DNA from: Eimeria necatrix
Taxonomy: Eukaryota > Apicomplexa > Conoidasida > Eucoccidiorida > Eimeriidae
Direction: 5' to 3'
Length of the DNA stretch: 43,345 nt
NCBI RefSeq assembly: GCF_000499385.1
Contig: NW_013654973.1
Coordinates: forward strand, 1 to 43,345
The notes beneath the pieces were generated by a model. The model searched no databases. It saw nothing but the letters and a program-made list of their open reading frames with translations, and had not been told where the DNA came from. This document shows, in pieces, positions 21,537 through 32,105 of the stretch (position 1 is the first letter of the stretch; every line of letters starts with the position of its first letter). The translations under genes and the position numbers were made by a program.

Positions 21537-22063
21537 CAGCAGCAGCAGCAGCAGCGCACAGCCCCGCCTTCAGCGCGCCGCCGCACCCAGCAGCAGATGC
21601 TGCAGCAGCGCCGCTGCAGCTGCTGCAGCAGGACGGCGCACCAGCAGCGCCGGCGGGCTGGCCGGAGTGGCAGGGGCCCCCGAACTGCATGCACGGGCAG
21701 GGCTTTTCCCCGGGGGCCCCCCTGGGGGCCCCCCTGGGGCCCCCCCTGGGGGCCCCCTGGGGCCCCGCAGCAGAGAGCAGCGGCGCAGAGGGGCCCAGCC
21801 CAGGGGCCCCCTGCGGGGCCCCCCCCAAGAAGGGAAAGCTGCGGGCGAGGCCCCAAAGACATGTGCTGCCGATGGATGATGCAGCAGCAGAAAGGCTGCG
21901 GGCTCAAAAAGCAGCAGCAGCAAGAGTGCGGTGGATGCGGTACCGCATGCAGCAGGAAGCAGAGGCGCAGCAGCTGTCTGCAGCACTTGCTGCTACTCTC
22001 TCAGACAAACCCTCAATGCAGCCAAACGGACTTAACTCCATTACAGCAGTTTTCCCCATGTAA
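14035..22063 (+). CDS. Unrecognised large protein, eight exons, about 2,076 aa
   Basis: Exons, all phase-consistent: 14035-17310, 17589-17699, 18080-18223, 18666-18728, 18946-19035, 19147-19183, 19338-20113, 20330-22063. The first exon codes about 1,092 residues with poly-Ala, poly-Gln, poly-Ser and a Glu-Gly-Pro segment (15535-15770). Between the tracts are conserved-looking blocks: LPPGIVKWLQEEIGEVPL near the start, GFEQLIEETKRDAANALVDF in exon 2, LRPPVPLSFVVAADSERRRE in exon 3, VRVRDAVINIFTFPQLYIM in exon 4, YLLNLAHTFYDRL in exon 7, and a basic helical C-terminus (RVRWMRYRMQQEAEAQQL). The middle looks helical. I do not recognise the family. Exon 6 (37 nt) is the weakest; its phase fits. 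The ATG at 14035 may not be the true start. All seven introns carry CTG runs in the sense direction. The minus-strand frame 13965-15116 is a shadow. Confidence 0.72.
19050..19146 (+). repeat. 15-bp CTG-type minisatellite at a 3' splice site
   Basis: Six copies of TGCTGCTGCTGCGCC (one with GTC) filling the 111-nt intron 19036-19146 and ending in CTGCTGCTGCTGCAG at the acceptor. Confidence 0.75.
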
Positions 22064-22446
22064 GACTGCCAACGCAGCAGCTGAAGGGAAGCGAGCCGGA
22101 GCCTTCAGCAGCAGCTGCAGCAGCAGCTGCAGCAGCAGCAGCAGCTGCAGCAGCAGCAGCAGCGCCTGCAGCAGCAACTGCCGCGGAAGCGGCTCTGGGA
22201 ACTAGCGCACATGTTGGTAGTGCGAGCTTCGCTCAGCAGCAGCAGCACAGCACTCCTCCCGAGTTGCTGCTGCTGCTGCTGCTGCCTTCAAGGGCCTATG
22301 TGACCATGAGTGTGGGGCCCCACAAGGCCCCCTTTCTTGTGCTGCTGCAGCGTGGTAGTATGGGCCGCTCGAAGCAGCAGACAGGGGTTGGCCTTGCGCC
22401 TGCTGCTTTGCTGCAGCGCTCTTCTTTTTCGTTCTGTCCTAGCTAG
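22036..22446 (+). other. Second open frame overlapping the gene end
   Basis: A frame of 136 codons, shifted from the preceding gene's frame and continuing past its stop at 22061-22063. It has poly-Ala (about 22108-22175), then non-repetitive text such as ALGTSAHVGSASLAQQQQ and SRAYVTMSVGPHKAPFLVLL, ending in TAG at 22444. It could be an alternative or corrected C-terminus of the upstream gene (an ATTACAG acceptor lies at 22045-22046, and a GTAAGA donor overlaps the annotated stop), a separate exon, or chance. Its second half is free of triplets, which favours coding. Confidence 0.35.
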
Positions 22447-22599
22447 CTGTGCCTCACGCGGGGCCCCGAGGGCCGGGACACTAGCTAGCTGTGCCAGCTA
22501 GCTGCAGCAGCTAGCTGCAGCAGCTAGCTGGCCGCAGGGGGACGGGCCATCTGTGGCTAACGGCAACAGCCCGCACAGTTTCCGCTGTGGAGGCTGCTG

Positions 22600-22675
22600 C
22601 AGTGTGCAGCAGCAGCTGCAGCAGCTGCTGCTGCAGCTGCTGCAGCTGCTGCAGCAGCTGCTGCGGCGCTGCTCC
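22600..22675. repeat. CAGCAG / CTGCTG inverted triplet cluster
   Basis: Alternating CAG and CTG blocks joined by GCAGCTGC, so each block can pair with its neighbour. Two similar clusters lie at 22108-22180 (in the open frame) and 30250-30350 (in an intron). Confidence 0.7.
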
Positions 22676-22789
22676 CCCTCGTCCGCTGTAGCTGCCTTGC
22701 CGCTTGAGTAGTGGCCTTATAGCGGAAAAGGCGACATCCGAAACTGTTGCTCTTTAGCGTTTCTCTAGCCCGCTCTTTCCTTTGCCCGC

Positions 22790-22912
22790 TAGCTGGCCAG
22801 CCAGCTAGCTAGCTAGCTAGCTAGCCAGCCACACAGCCACCCAGCTAGCTAGCTAGCTAGCTAGCCAGCCACGCAGCCACCTAGCTAGCTAGCTAGCCAG
22901 CTAGCTAGCTAC
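22790..22912. repeat. CTAG tetranucleotide array
   Basis: Three blocks of (CTAG)4-6 separated by related linkers CCAGCCACACAGCCACC and CCAGCCACGCAGCCACC, so the array is a higher-order repeat of roughly 50 bp. Confidence 0.8.
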
Positions 22913-23639
22913 CTACTCCACGACCCAGACTGGCAGATAGCTCATATTTAGCTCAATGTGGCTGCAAGACCCTCCCCAATGCCCCCAAGTAGTCAGTCCA
23001 CAGCCCTCAGGGCTACGAAAGGCTTAGCGGCCTCACGGGGCCCCTTGGGGGCCCTTAAGGGGCCCCCTGGGGGCCTCTCTAGGGCCCAATTAACTGGCCG
23101 CGGAAGCAGCAGGGGCCCCTGGGGACGCAGGCATGTCTGCAGTAGCAGCAGCAGCAGCAGCAGCAGCAGCCAGAAGGCTGCGGGAGGACGCGGGGTTTGG
23201 GATTTGGCGCCTAGAGTTTAAAGTAGCCGGCACTGCAGCCTTCGCGGAGCATGCAGGGTCTAGGGTTTAGGGTTTGGGTTTTAGGGTTTGGAGCGGGTCC
23301 GTACAGAATGAGGGTCGCCAGCAGCAGCAAGCAAAAGCCAGGCGGCTTCAGCCAATTGTTTTCTGGCTTTGCCTTCTGCTGCCTTTTAAGAGTTTTGTCG
23401 AGCTTAAGTTCAATTTGTTGGCACTTTTAGAAGCAGTTGGAGGCCAGAGAATATATGAATAACGCAAATGCGAAAGAAAAGGGGAAAAGACAACATTAGT
23501 TGAACTTGAAGTGGGACTTAAAGTGGGACTGGAGAAGTGCCACCCGTGCAGTGAAAAGTTAATTAATAAAGATGTAGATACACCCGAAAATTCCATTCAG
23601 TCATGGGGCTTTTCTGTGGTGTAGAGACATGCAAAGTGC

Positions 23640-23712
23640 TCCGCCAGCCACAGCTAGCAGCAGCTAGCCACAGCTAGCTGCAGCTCACGGTAGCTAGCCA
23701 CAGCTAGCTGCT
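23640..23712. repeat. CTAGC cluster with CAGCTAGC units
   Basis: About seven AGCTAGC units spaced by CAGC and CACAGC, immediately upstream of the small three-exon gene candidate. Confidence 0.7.
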
Positions 23713-23719
23713 ACTGCAG

Positions 23720-24233
23720 TTGTGGGGAAGGCTTTGGTGTGCTGCAGTGGCATTGGCGCTGGTGTCGGGAGTTTGCTGCTGCCGATCTGAAAGTGTGAGT
23801 TTGGAGTTATATTTTCATCTAACTTTTGCTCAAAACTTCTTTTATATAGTATTTTTAGAAACTAAATCGAAGAAGGAAGCAGCAAATAAGCGCAGCGAAC
23901 TCTTTTTTGCTGCAGACGCTCAGCTCTGGCCACCGCCGCCGCTGGGCCTCGGACTGCAGTGTGTCTGCAGCGTCTCGGTGAGCTGCCTTTGATTCTACGC
24001 ATGCAGCAGCACAAAAGATTCAATTTATTTCTTTTATAAGTTTAAAAATTTAAATGAGATTGAAAATTGGGTTTTTGCTGCAGGTTTTCAAGCCCAAGGT
24101 GTCTTCTTCTCAGGCGCATTCCGCAGCGGAGGTCACGCCCGGCCCCCCGCCGCCGCAGCGGATCTCCGAGCCATTTTGCCTTCCAGTGGTGCTAACACCT
24201 CAGATTGGACTTTACTGGATTTATGCTTTTTAA
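23720..24233 (+). CDS. Possible small three-exon gene, 5' end unresolved
   Basis: Three phase-matched exons: 23720-23792, 23916-23977 and 24084-24233, about 94 residues, stop TAA at 24231. Acceptors are TACTGCAG, TTTTTTGCTGCAG and TTTTTGCTGCAG; donors are GTGTGA (weak; a GTGAGT two bases on breaks the phase) and GTGAGC. The first part is hydrophobic and signal-peptide-like (LWCAAVALALVSGVCCC). The middle has LWPPPPLGLGLQCVCSVS, and the end reads LPVVLTPQIGLYWIYAF. No initiating ATG is found, so at least one exon is missing or the call is wrong. A short frame at 24270-24427 ending in FAFLNLQMNFRAFKSLI could be an alternative end. No family recognised. Confidence 0.38.
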
Positions 24234-24816
24234 ATAATTTAAAAAAGAAGAAAAAAGAGCCACGAATATGGTATTTCTGTCGAAGACAAGCAGCAACCAG
24301 CCTGAGGGCCCACAGCCTCTGCAGGCCGCTGCCGACGCAGGGGCTCAGCCAGGGGTCTTCTACGTGTCTGTTGCCTTCGCCTTTCTGAATCTGCAAATGA
24401 ACTTTAGAGCCTTTAAAAGTCTTATTTGAAGAACTTATTTAGTGAAAGTTGCAAAAGCATTTGCACGGCCAGCTGGCCCTGAAGCCGGCCGTCTAGCGCT
24501 TGCCCTAGAGACGCTGTGAGTCTTTTTTCTGTCTTTGTACACTCCAGGGTGTACAGACACTCCAGATCTCTCTTCCTCTCCACAGAGCCCTCAGATCTCC
24601 CTCACATTTATTCTTTTCCTGCGCATGTCGTGTACACCTGAAGCCTCCACGGTGTACGTACCCATGAAGCGAGCAAAGGCTGCAAGAATGAGGCTGGGGC
24701 AGAAGTGAGGAGGGTGGAGGCCCCAGAGGCCCTCACTGTTGCTTTTTGTGGCAGTTTTATTCTTCTTTCTGTTTTCCTCTTTCCCCATTTACCCTTTGCT
24801 GCAGCAGCAAGCCATT
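24234..24816. other. Intergenic / 5' region, no gene seen
   Basis: Non-repetitive DNA. It holds three GTGTAC-type motifs (about 24549, 24630 and 24651) and a pyrimidine-rich tract ending TTTGCTGCAG at 24804 that looks like a splice acceptor just before the next gene's first usable ATG. Confidence 0.4.
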
Positions 24817-25380
24817 ATGTCCTTTACAGACTCACACTTGCTGCTGCAGCGACAGACGCAGCTGCGGCCTCAGCAGCAATTCAGAGCAGACAGCAAACTG
24901 GCGGAGGCGCCCCCTCTGCAGGAGGCCTGGGGGCCCCCGGAGAGGGTTCAGCAGCCCCAATCTGCTGCAGCAGCAGCAGCAGCAGCAGCAGCTGCTGCTG
25001 CTGCTGCTGCTTCTCCTCGCCTCTTTTTCTCCACAGCGTTTCTCTACGACTCTTCAGACGACGAAGCAAACCAGCTAGACCTCTCCGTGCCCTTCCACAG
25101 GGGCCTCGAAGACCCCAGCAGCCCTGGGGGGCCCCCCGTGGGGAGCCCAGGGGGGGCCCCCCGCGGGGGCCCCAAGGGGGGCCGCCCCAGCTCCTTGCGA
25201 GTCATTTTTGACTCTGCAGCGGGGCAGCGCCACGTGGAGTTGGGGCCCCTCAGAGAGCTAGACTGGTCTGAGCAGCTGTTTGTCCCTTTGGCTCCAAAGG
25301 AGGCAGCAGCAGTGAGAACAGAAGACCTTTTTGAGGGGCCCCATGCAGAAAATGGAGAAGAGCAGCAAGCTCCAGACGGC

Positions 25381-25425
<45 letters not shown>

Positions 25426-26165
25426 GGGGCTCAGCAGCAGCTGCTGCTGCAGCGCGAGCGCCCGCCAAGCGCTTTCAGTGGCTGCAAGCTGGTCCCGAAG
25501 TCCCACAGCCAGGACCTGACCAGTGGTCCACCCCGGGACAACTGTGGGGGCCCCCAGGGCCCCAAACAAAGACCCAGCCAGCTTCTATTTCCTTTTAGAC
25601 TCAGATCTCAAAGCCAGGGGGCCCTGAGGGCCCCAGAGGCCATTAGAGAATCTTGCAAAGCGCAGCTAATGGGCATCCCGGGCCCTCCAGCTTCTCCAGG
25701 GGCCCCGGGGGCCCTGGGGGCCTTGGGGGCCCTGGGGGCCCCGGGGGCCCCCAGATGCCCAGGAGAAGCGGGTTTTCCAGATTTTCCGAGAACTCCAGAG
25801 GCGTTTCAGGCCTTTGCTGCTTCTCAAGCCCCAGGGGCAAGAGAAGCTTCGAAAATAGAAATAAAAAGGGCCCCTCAGCGCCTTTTTTTGAGGCCCCCAG
25901 AGGCCACTAGCCCCAGATCTAGCGGCCCCTGGGCCCTGGGGCCCCTGGGGGCCCCCAGGACTCCCGGGGGGCCCCCTGTGGGCCCCCCTGTGTTCTTCAG
26001 CACTCCCCGAGCTGTCTCTGCTCCGTCTCCCTACGATGCTGCAGGGGGCCCTCTGCATATTCCTGTTGCTGCAGCGCATCCTGTCCCTGCTGCTGCTGCT
26101 GCTGCTGCTGCAGCTTGCGGCAAGCTGGCCGGCTCCTGCTGTTCGCCTGTATGGCTGCAGGTGCT

Positions 26166-26198
<33 letters not shown>

Positions 26199-27254
26199 CT
26201 ACCCAGGACCTCCCCTGGGCCCCCCCTTTGCACCCCCGGGGCCCTACTGGGGCCCCGTGTTCCCTATGAGGCCCTCCCCTTGGTGGGGCCCGGGCCCCTG
26301 GGTACCGCCGGGGGCCCCCCTAACCCCTTCAGGGCTGGGGGGCCCCCTCACGCGCTCCCTAGAACTTACCAGGGGCCCCCGCCAGCAGCTGCTGCACAGT
26401 TGCTCCAGCAGCATGCTGCTTCGGGGGGCCCCAGGGGCCCCAGGGGCCCCAGGGGCCCCAGGGGCCCCAGGGGCCCCCCAGGTGGGGCCCCACGGCCTCA
26501 GAAGGAGTTCCAGTTTTGCCTCAATTCAGAAATTGGGGAGGGTGTTTGATGCTGCAGCGCCAACGCATCAGCAGCAAACACGGCAGCAGCAGCAACTGCA
26601 GCCGCAGCACCAGCAGCAGAAACAGCTACAGTTACAGCAGCAGCAACAGCAGCAGCAACAGCAGCAGCAACAGCACCAACAGCACCAAATGCAGCAAGAG
26701 CAACAGCAACAGGAGCAACAGCATCACCAACAACTTCCGGAGAAACAGCAGCGTCAAGTGCAGCAGGAGCAACAACATCATCAAAAGCAACAACCGCAGC
26801 AGCAGCAGCAAATGCAGCAGCAGGAGCTGTCACAGCAGCAGGAGCAGCAGCAACAACAGCAACCTTTCTGTCCGGCACAATCGATGCAGCAGGAGCAGCA
26901 GGCCAGGCAGCCTCCAATGCAGGAGCAACAGCAGCATCAACAGCAGCTGCAGCAGCACCAGCATCAACAGGAACTCACACTGCAGCAGCAGCAGCAGCAA
27001 CATCAACAGTTTCTGCAGCAGCAGCAGTCACTGGAGCAGCGCCAGCAACAACAGTCACTTCAGCAGCAGCAGCAGCAGCAGCAGCATTTCCTGCAGCAGC
27101 AGCAGGAGCAGCAGCAACAACAGTTACAGCAGCAGGAGCGGCCGCAACAACAGTTGCAGCGGCAGGAGCAGCAGCAACAACAGTTGCAGGAGGAGGAGCA
27201 GCAGCAACAACAGCAGTCACTGCAGCAGCAACAACGACAGCAAACGCAACCACT

Positions 27255-27287
<33 letters not shown>

Positions 27288-27439
27288 ATCAGAGCAGCAG
27301 CATCAGCCCTGCCCGCAGCAACAGTTTCCAGGAGAGTTTGAAAAGTATTCATTGAAGCAGCAAAACGCAATTCCTTTCCTTACTGCCTGCAGCACAGAGC
27401 AGGCCCGCAAGCCCGGCCGCCGCCGCCTCCGCCGCTGCC

Positions 27440-27470
<31 letters not shown>

Positions 27471-27567
27471 GAGCAGCAGGGCAGCACGCCCTCCTTTGCT
27501 GTCTCCTTCGCAGGCCTCTGTTGACAGCGATCTGCCTCTAGGGGGGCCCCCTCCGCTGCTTGTCCCT

Positions 27568-27616
<49 letters not shown>

Positions 27617-27891
27617 AGAATGGGGCCCCTGAAGCAAAAGTGGATCTATCGAGGGGCGCAGGTGCAGCAGCTGCTGCGCGCAGCCGCCCTGATGCAGCAG
27701 CAGCGCAGCAAAGCCGAAGAAGCAGCTATACAGCTGACCAGCTGCTGCAGTGTGCTGCTGCTGCTGCTCCTGCTGCTCTTGCTGCTCCTACTGCTGCTGC
27801 TCCTCCTGTTTTTGCTGCTGGTCCTCGTGGAACTTCAGCTGCTGCGGCATTTCGCCGCAACTCGGCAGCAACGGAGCGCAGTTGCACTCTG

Positions 27892-27934
<43 letters not shown>

Positions 27935-28925
27935 GCAGCAGCAGCAGCGAGTTCCCCAACAGCCCCTCTGACGGCACTGCAGATGGCCTCCCAGAAAGCC
28001 CAGCAGCAATTGGGGGCCGCATTCTCCGAAGGTTGCAAACTTTGAATTCCATTTTGACTCGCCAGGACTCTTTTGAAGGAAGTCTTTCTCTCAGGGGGCC
28101 CCCATCGAGGGCCCCCTCTGCTGTTGGAGGCCCTACTCTAGCCTCTAGGGGCCCCCCGGGGGCCCCCCCCAGGGGCCCCCTGTCTGCGCACAGCAGCAGC
28201 AGCTGCCCCAGGGCCCCCGAGCGCGCCTGTTCCTTAGGCCCGAGGGCCCCGCGTTCACTGGGGGCCCCTGAGGGGGCCCCCGGGGGCACTCATATTGAAG
28301 GGGAGGGGCCCTCTAGGGGGCCCCTTCCCTCAATGCTGCCTCTTGGGGCCCCTGCTGCTGCTGCGGGAGGCCCCGCAATGAGCAGCAGCCCGAGGGGCCT
28401 CTCCCTTGTGGCTGCAGGAGTCCCGCGGCTGACGCTGGCTGCTCTGAACTCCGCGGGGGGCCCCCCGGGGGCCCCCCCAGGCCCCGGGATGGGGCCCCCC
28501 GGGGGGCCCCCAGGGTCCACTTTGCTGCCCCGCAGAGCTCTTAGCAGCTCTTTGCAAGCTCCTCGGTGGCCCCGAAATCCACAGCCAGTAAATTCCTTTA
28601 CAGAAAAGCCCCTTATGGAGCCTCAGGGGGTTCGAGATCGAGAAAGAAAGAGAAAAGAGAAAGAAAGAACTTCCAAAAAAGATCGAAATTTGCACAAGTC
28701 CGCTGCAGCAGCTGGCGGGGAGCAGCAAAAGGGGAAAGAAGCAAAAGAAAGGCCTCGAAGAGGCTCCGTAAACTGCAGCACACAAACTGAAATCTGCGAA
28801 TACCCAAAAGTTGAGCCAAAAGGGGTTCTTGGGGGCCCCCCAGGAGTCCCGCAGCCAGGGGGGGCCCCCCTTGAGGCTTCCCAGGCTGCAGCTGCCGCTG
28901 CCAGCAGCACGACAACCATCAGCAT

Positions 28926-28965
<40 letters not shown>

Positions 28966-29372
28966 GCGCTCTGCAGCAGCAACGCGGCCAAAGAGGACCG
29001 AAAAGGGAGAAGTGAAAGCCTAGCAAAATACTTTGACAGTGGGGGCCCCCCGCAGGAAAGCAGCCGCCAGGGGCCCCTGGGGGCCCCCGTGGAGCTCTTT
29101 GGGGGCCCCCTGGAGGCAGCAAATGAGCAGCTTTCTTCGGATTTCTTAACAGATGAGGCCCTATCCCCTCTGCGAGCCTCTCAGGCAAATCTTGCGAACT
29201 CCACGGGGGCCCCCGGCTCCTTTTTAAGCGGGTTTTTTGGCTCTCTAGGCGACCCGGGGGCCCCTCCAGAGGCCTCCTTGGGGGCCTCGGGGGCCCCCAC
29301 GGGCCCGCTATCTACGGGGCTGGAGCTCTCTGGGGCTCTTCTGTCCTCTGGGGCCTCTTTAGCCAGCAGCTT

Positions 29373-29422
<50 letters not shown>

Positions 29423-29783
29423 CTGCCGATGGAGCTCGACGCAGCTCTAGGGGCCCAGCTTGTGGGGCCCCCTCAAGGTCTATATGCACCCCCCGAAACC
29501 TGCAACGTCTGAACGTCCAGTGGGCCCTCTGGAGCGCCCACTATGAGCCCGGGGGGCCCCCCGGGGGCCCCCTAGGGGGGCCCCTTGGGGGGCCCTTTGG
29601 GGGGCCCCCAGTGACGCCTGCGGGGTCTTCAGCTGCAGGGCAGTTGGGCGTGGAGGCCCTGACGCCAGCTGCTGCAGCTCTGTGGGGCCCTGCAGCAAAA
29701 TGCTGCAGCCGCCTCTGTGGCTTTCCTTCCTTAGGCGAGGCGCGGCGTGGCTGCAGCAGCTGTCACGTGGCTGTGGGCCTCCC

Positions 29784-29817
<34 letters not shown>

Positions 29818-30124
29818 GACTGGCCCGCAGCAGGGGCTGCCCGCGGCGCTTTTCAGGGCTTTGCAGTCTGCAGGTCAGCAGCAGCAATCAGCAAGTTCTT
29901 TTCTCGTTTGTAATCTTTTCTTGCTTTTACTTTTATTCATTTCAATCTTAGAAATCTAATTTAAAATCTTCTTGCAGAAACATTTTTCCTGGCTGCTGCT
30001 GCTGCTCCCGGTGTACGTACAGGGCTCCAGGCGTGCGGCTGCTGGTGCTCTGGGGCGCAGCAACAGCAAGCCAGCTGTCGCTGGAGGCCCCGCATGCAGA
30101 ACTCGCAGGCGAGCCAGGCCTTGC

Positions 30125-30173
<49 letters not shown>

Positions 30174-31671
30174 ACCGGTTGTGCTTTGTACGTATTACTG
30201 CCGTTGCGTTTTCTTCTGCTTCCGTGATCACTATTTTTGCATTGGTGCTGCTGCTGCAGCTGCTGCTGCAACTGCAGGAACAGCAGCAGCAGCTGCAGCA
30301 GCAGCTGCTGCAGCTGCTGCAGCAGCAGCTGCTGCTGTTCTTGCTGCTGCTTGCTGAGAAAAGGCCAAGAGGCCTACAGAGCTGCAGGCTTTGCTGCTGT
30401 GGCTGTTTTCAGTGTGGCTGCTGGCGGAGCTTCGGGCCCGGCGGAGTCCCCAGAGGGCAGTTGACTCTGCAGTGGAAAGAGTGGGTTTTGTCTTTTTGGA
30501 ATTTCCATTTTGTCTTTTTATCTTTTTTTGTCCTTTTTGTCCCAGTCTTGGTTGGCAAAAAGAAAGAAAACCCCAAGGCAGCACTAAGCCTTGCAAGGGG
30601 CCCCCTTTGCTGCATGCAGGTCCTCAAGAGGCTGACAGAAGCAGAGAGGAAAGAAACTTCTGTTGCCCTGGCCCTTGTGCTGGGGGACGAGGGGCCCCCA
30701 GGGGGCCCTCCGGAGCAGCCAGAAGCAGCTCTGCAGCAGCCTTTGGGGGCCCCCCATCGGCCTTTGCGGGTTTACTTGAAGGGGGGGGGCCCTGCACAGG
30801 CTCTGCTGTTCCGGGGGGTGAGCCGAGGCCCCTTTGCAGCTTTTGCTGCTGCTGCAGGCCCCCTCTGAGGCATTTCTGGGGGCTGTGGGGCCCCACACCT
30901 GCAGCTAAAAGGCCCCTCTTGGCTGCTGTTTGTGGGGCTGCTCAGGGCCTGCAGACGCCACCGGCTGATGTTCTGCAGCAGGAGAATGCCGGTAAGCCGC
31001 AGCAGCAGCAGCAGCAGCGCAGCAGCAGCAGCACAGCAGCAGCAGCGGGAGGTGTCTGGACAGTCCGGGGCCCCGGAGGTGTGGGGAGTTGAAGCAGCAA
31101 AGGCTCGGGTGTATGTACACTTTGCAGCAACTGCAGGGGCCCTGCGAATGGTGGAGATCAACACAGAAGTCGAGGGCCCCGCGTGGGTCTGTCTTGGGAA
31201 TGGCCTCTTCAGGGGGGCCCCAGAAAGTGTGGAAAGCATCAGCTTTCCTTGCGGGGGAGGCAGCGAGCAGCTTCAGGTTTGCTTTTTTGCTGCTGCAGCT
31301 GCTCTTCTGTGTGCTTTTTTGCTGCTGCAGCTGCTCTTGTGTGTGCACTAGTGCTGCTGCAGCTGCTCTTTTGTGTGCAATAGTGCTGCTGCAGCTGCTC
31401 TTCTGTGTGCACTAGTGCTGCTGCAGCTGCTCTTTTACATGCACTAGTGCTGCTGCAGCTGCTCTTTTACATGCACTAGTGCTGCTGCAGTGTCTTAGGA
31501 GCTGGCTGGCTGAAGCGGACCCAAGAGGGCCTTCAAATAATGCTCGTTGGACTTGTTTGCTTCCCTTTGCAGATGCTGCACAAACTGATTCCTACCGACG
31601 CAGCAGCAGCACCGAGAGCAGCAGCCTCAGCTGCTGCAGCAGGCAAACTAACGCTTGCCATGAGGCTCTAA
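24817..31671 (+). CDS. Unrecognised Gln/Ser/Gly-Ala-Pro-rich protein, six exons, about 2,010 aa
   Basis: Exons: 24817-29873, 29978-30191, 30388-30480, 30620-30817, 30905-31276, 31573-31671; 6,033 nt in phase. Exon 1 (1,685 residues) alternates Gly-Ala-Pro segments, poly-Ala, poly-Ser and a long impure Gln-rich block (about residues 575-838, Gln/His/Leu/Glu), with a basic stretch at 28626-28770. The later exons are compact: VRLLVLWGAATASQLSLEAP, WLFSVWLLAELRARR, a helix running smoothly across the exon 3/4 junction (SAVER-VLKRLTEAERKE), a beta-like ARVYVHFAATAGALRMVEIN in exon 5, and the tail MLHKLIPTD...KLTLAMRL. The acceptor at 24804 suggests an upstream exon; ATG 24817 (MSFTDSHLLLQRQTQL) is the first after it. 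The end of exon 2 is the least certain (GTATTA donor). No family recognised; impure Gln-rich blocks elsewhere often drive condensate formation. Confidence 0.72.
31283..31490 (+). repeat. 32-bp minisatellite in the last intron
   Basis: Six copies spaced exactly 32 bp (CTGCAG at 31325, 31357, 31389, 31421, 31453, 31485), unit TGCTGCTGCAGCTGCTCTTT plus TACATGCACTAG. It occupies most of intron 31277-31572. Confidence 0.9.
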
Positions 31672-31951
31672 CTGCTGCCTCTTTCAGCTCAAACAGATCC
31701 ATTAGTGGGGCCTCTGGACACAGGTTGCTGAAAGATCATATTAACTTTTGCGCGCAGTGCTTTTTGCTGCACAACTTCGCTGCAGGTTTTTAAGTCGCAC
31801 TGACCGTCTCAGTTGCTTCTAGCGACTGAGACAAAGCTCTTTAAGATTGAGGAAACAAAATATAAGCTTCTGTAATCCCTAATTCAAAGCGCTAGAGAGC
31901 ATTTCAAGAATTAATTGGCCTGACGCTAGAGCTGTTCAACAGTTCCTCAAC

Positions 31952-32023
31952 GGTTCTATGGTGTAGTGGTTAGCACTGCGGACTCTGAATCCGCCGACCT
32001 GGGTTCAAATCCCAGTAGGACCT
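31952..32023 (+). tRNA. tRNA-Gln (anticodon CUG)
   Basis: 72 nt that fold as a full cloverleaf: acceptor stem GGTTCTA with TAGGACC, T-loop TTCAAAT, anticodon loop CTCTGAA giving CUG, which reads CAG. Box A (TGGTGTAGTGGT) and box B (GGTTCAAATCC) are intact, and the discriminator base is T, as in other eukaryotic tRNA-Gln. A TTTT pol III terminator follows at 32025-32028. No intron. Confidence 0.97.
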
Positions 32024-32105
32024 CTTTTGTGGGATCTATTTTGTAATGCAGTCAAAAGTGTCTACTAAACTCATTAAGAGTCCAATTATGTTTATAAAAA
32101 TTTGA

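Larger units (their letters stand above)
22447..23719. other. Intergenic repeats, no gene seen
   Basis: CTAG clusters (22437-22540, 22790-22912, 23640-23712), CAGCTG-type inverted triplets (22600-22675), a (CAG)n run (23141-23170) and one TTTAGGG-like unit cluster (23257-23292). Frames here are short and not convincing. Confidence 0.5.

Noticed and set aside
24739..24816. N-terminal signal peptide MLFVAVLFFFLF of the 1,724-aa frame
   Set aside because: It is a pyrimidine-rich tract ending in TTTGCTGCAG, better read as a splice-acceptor region; the start is not ATG.
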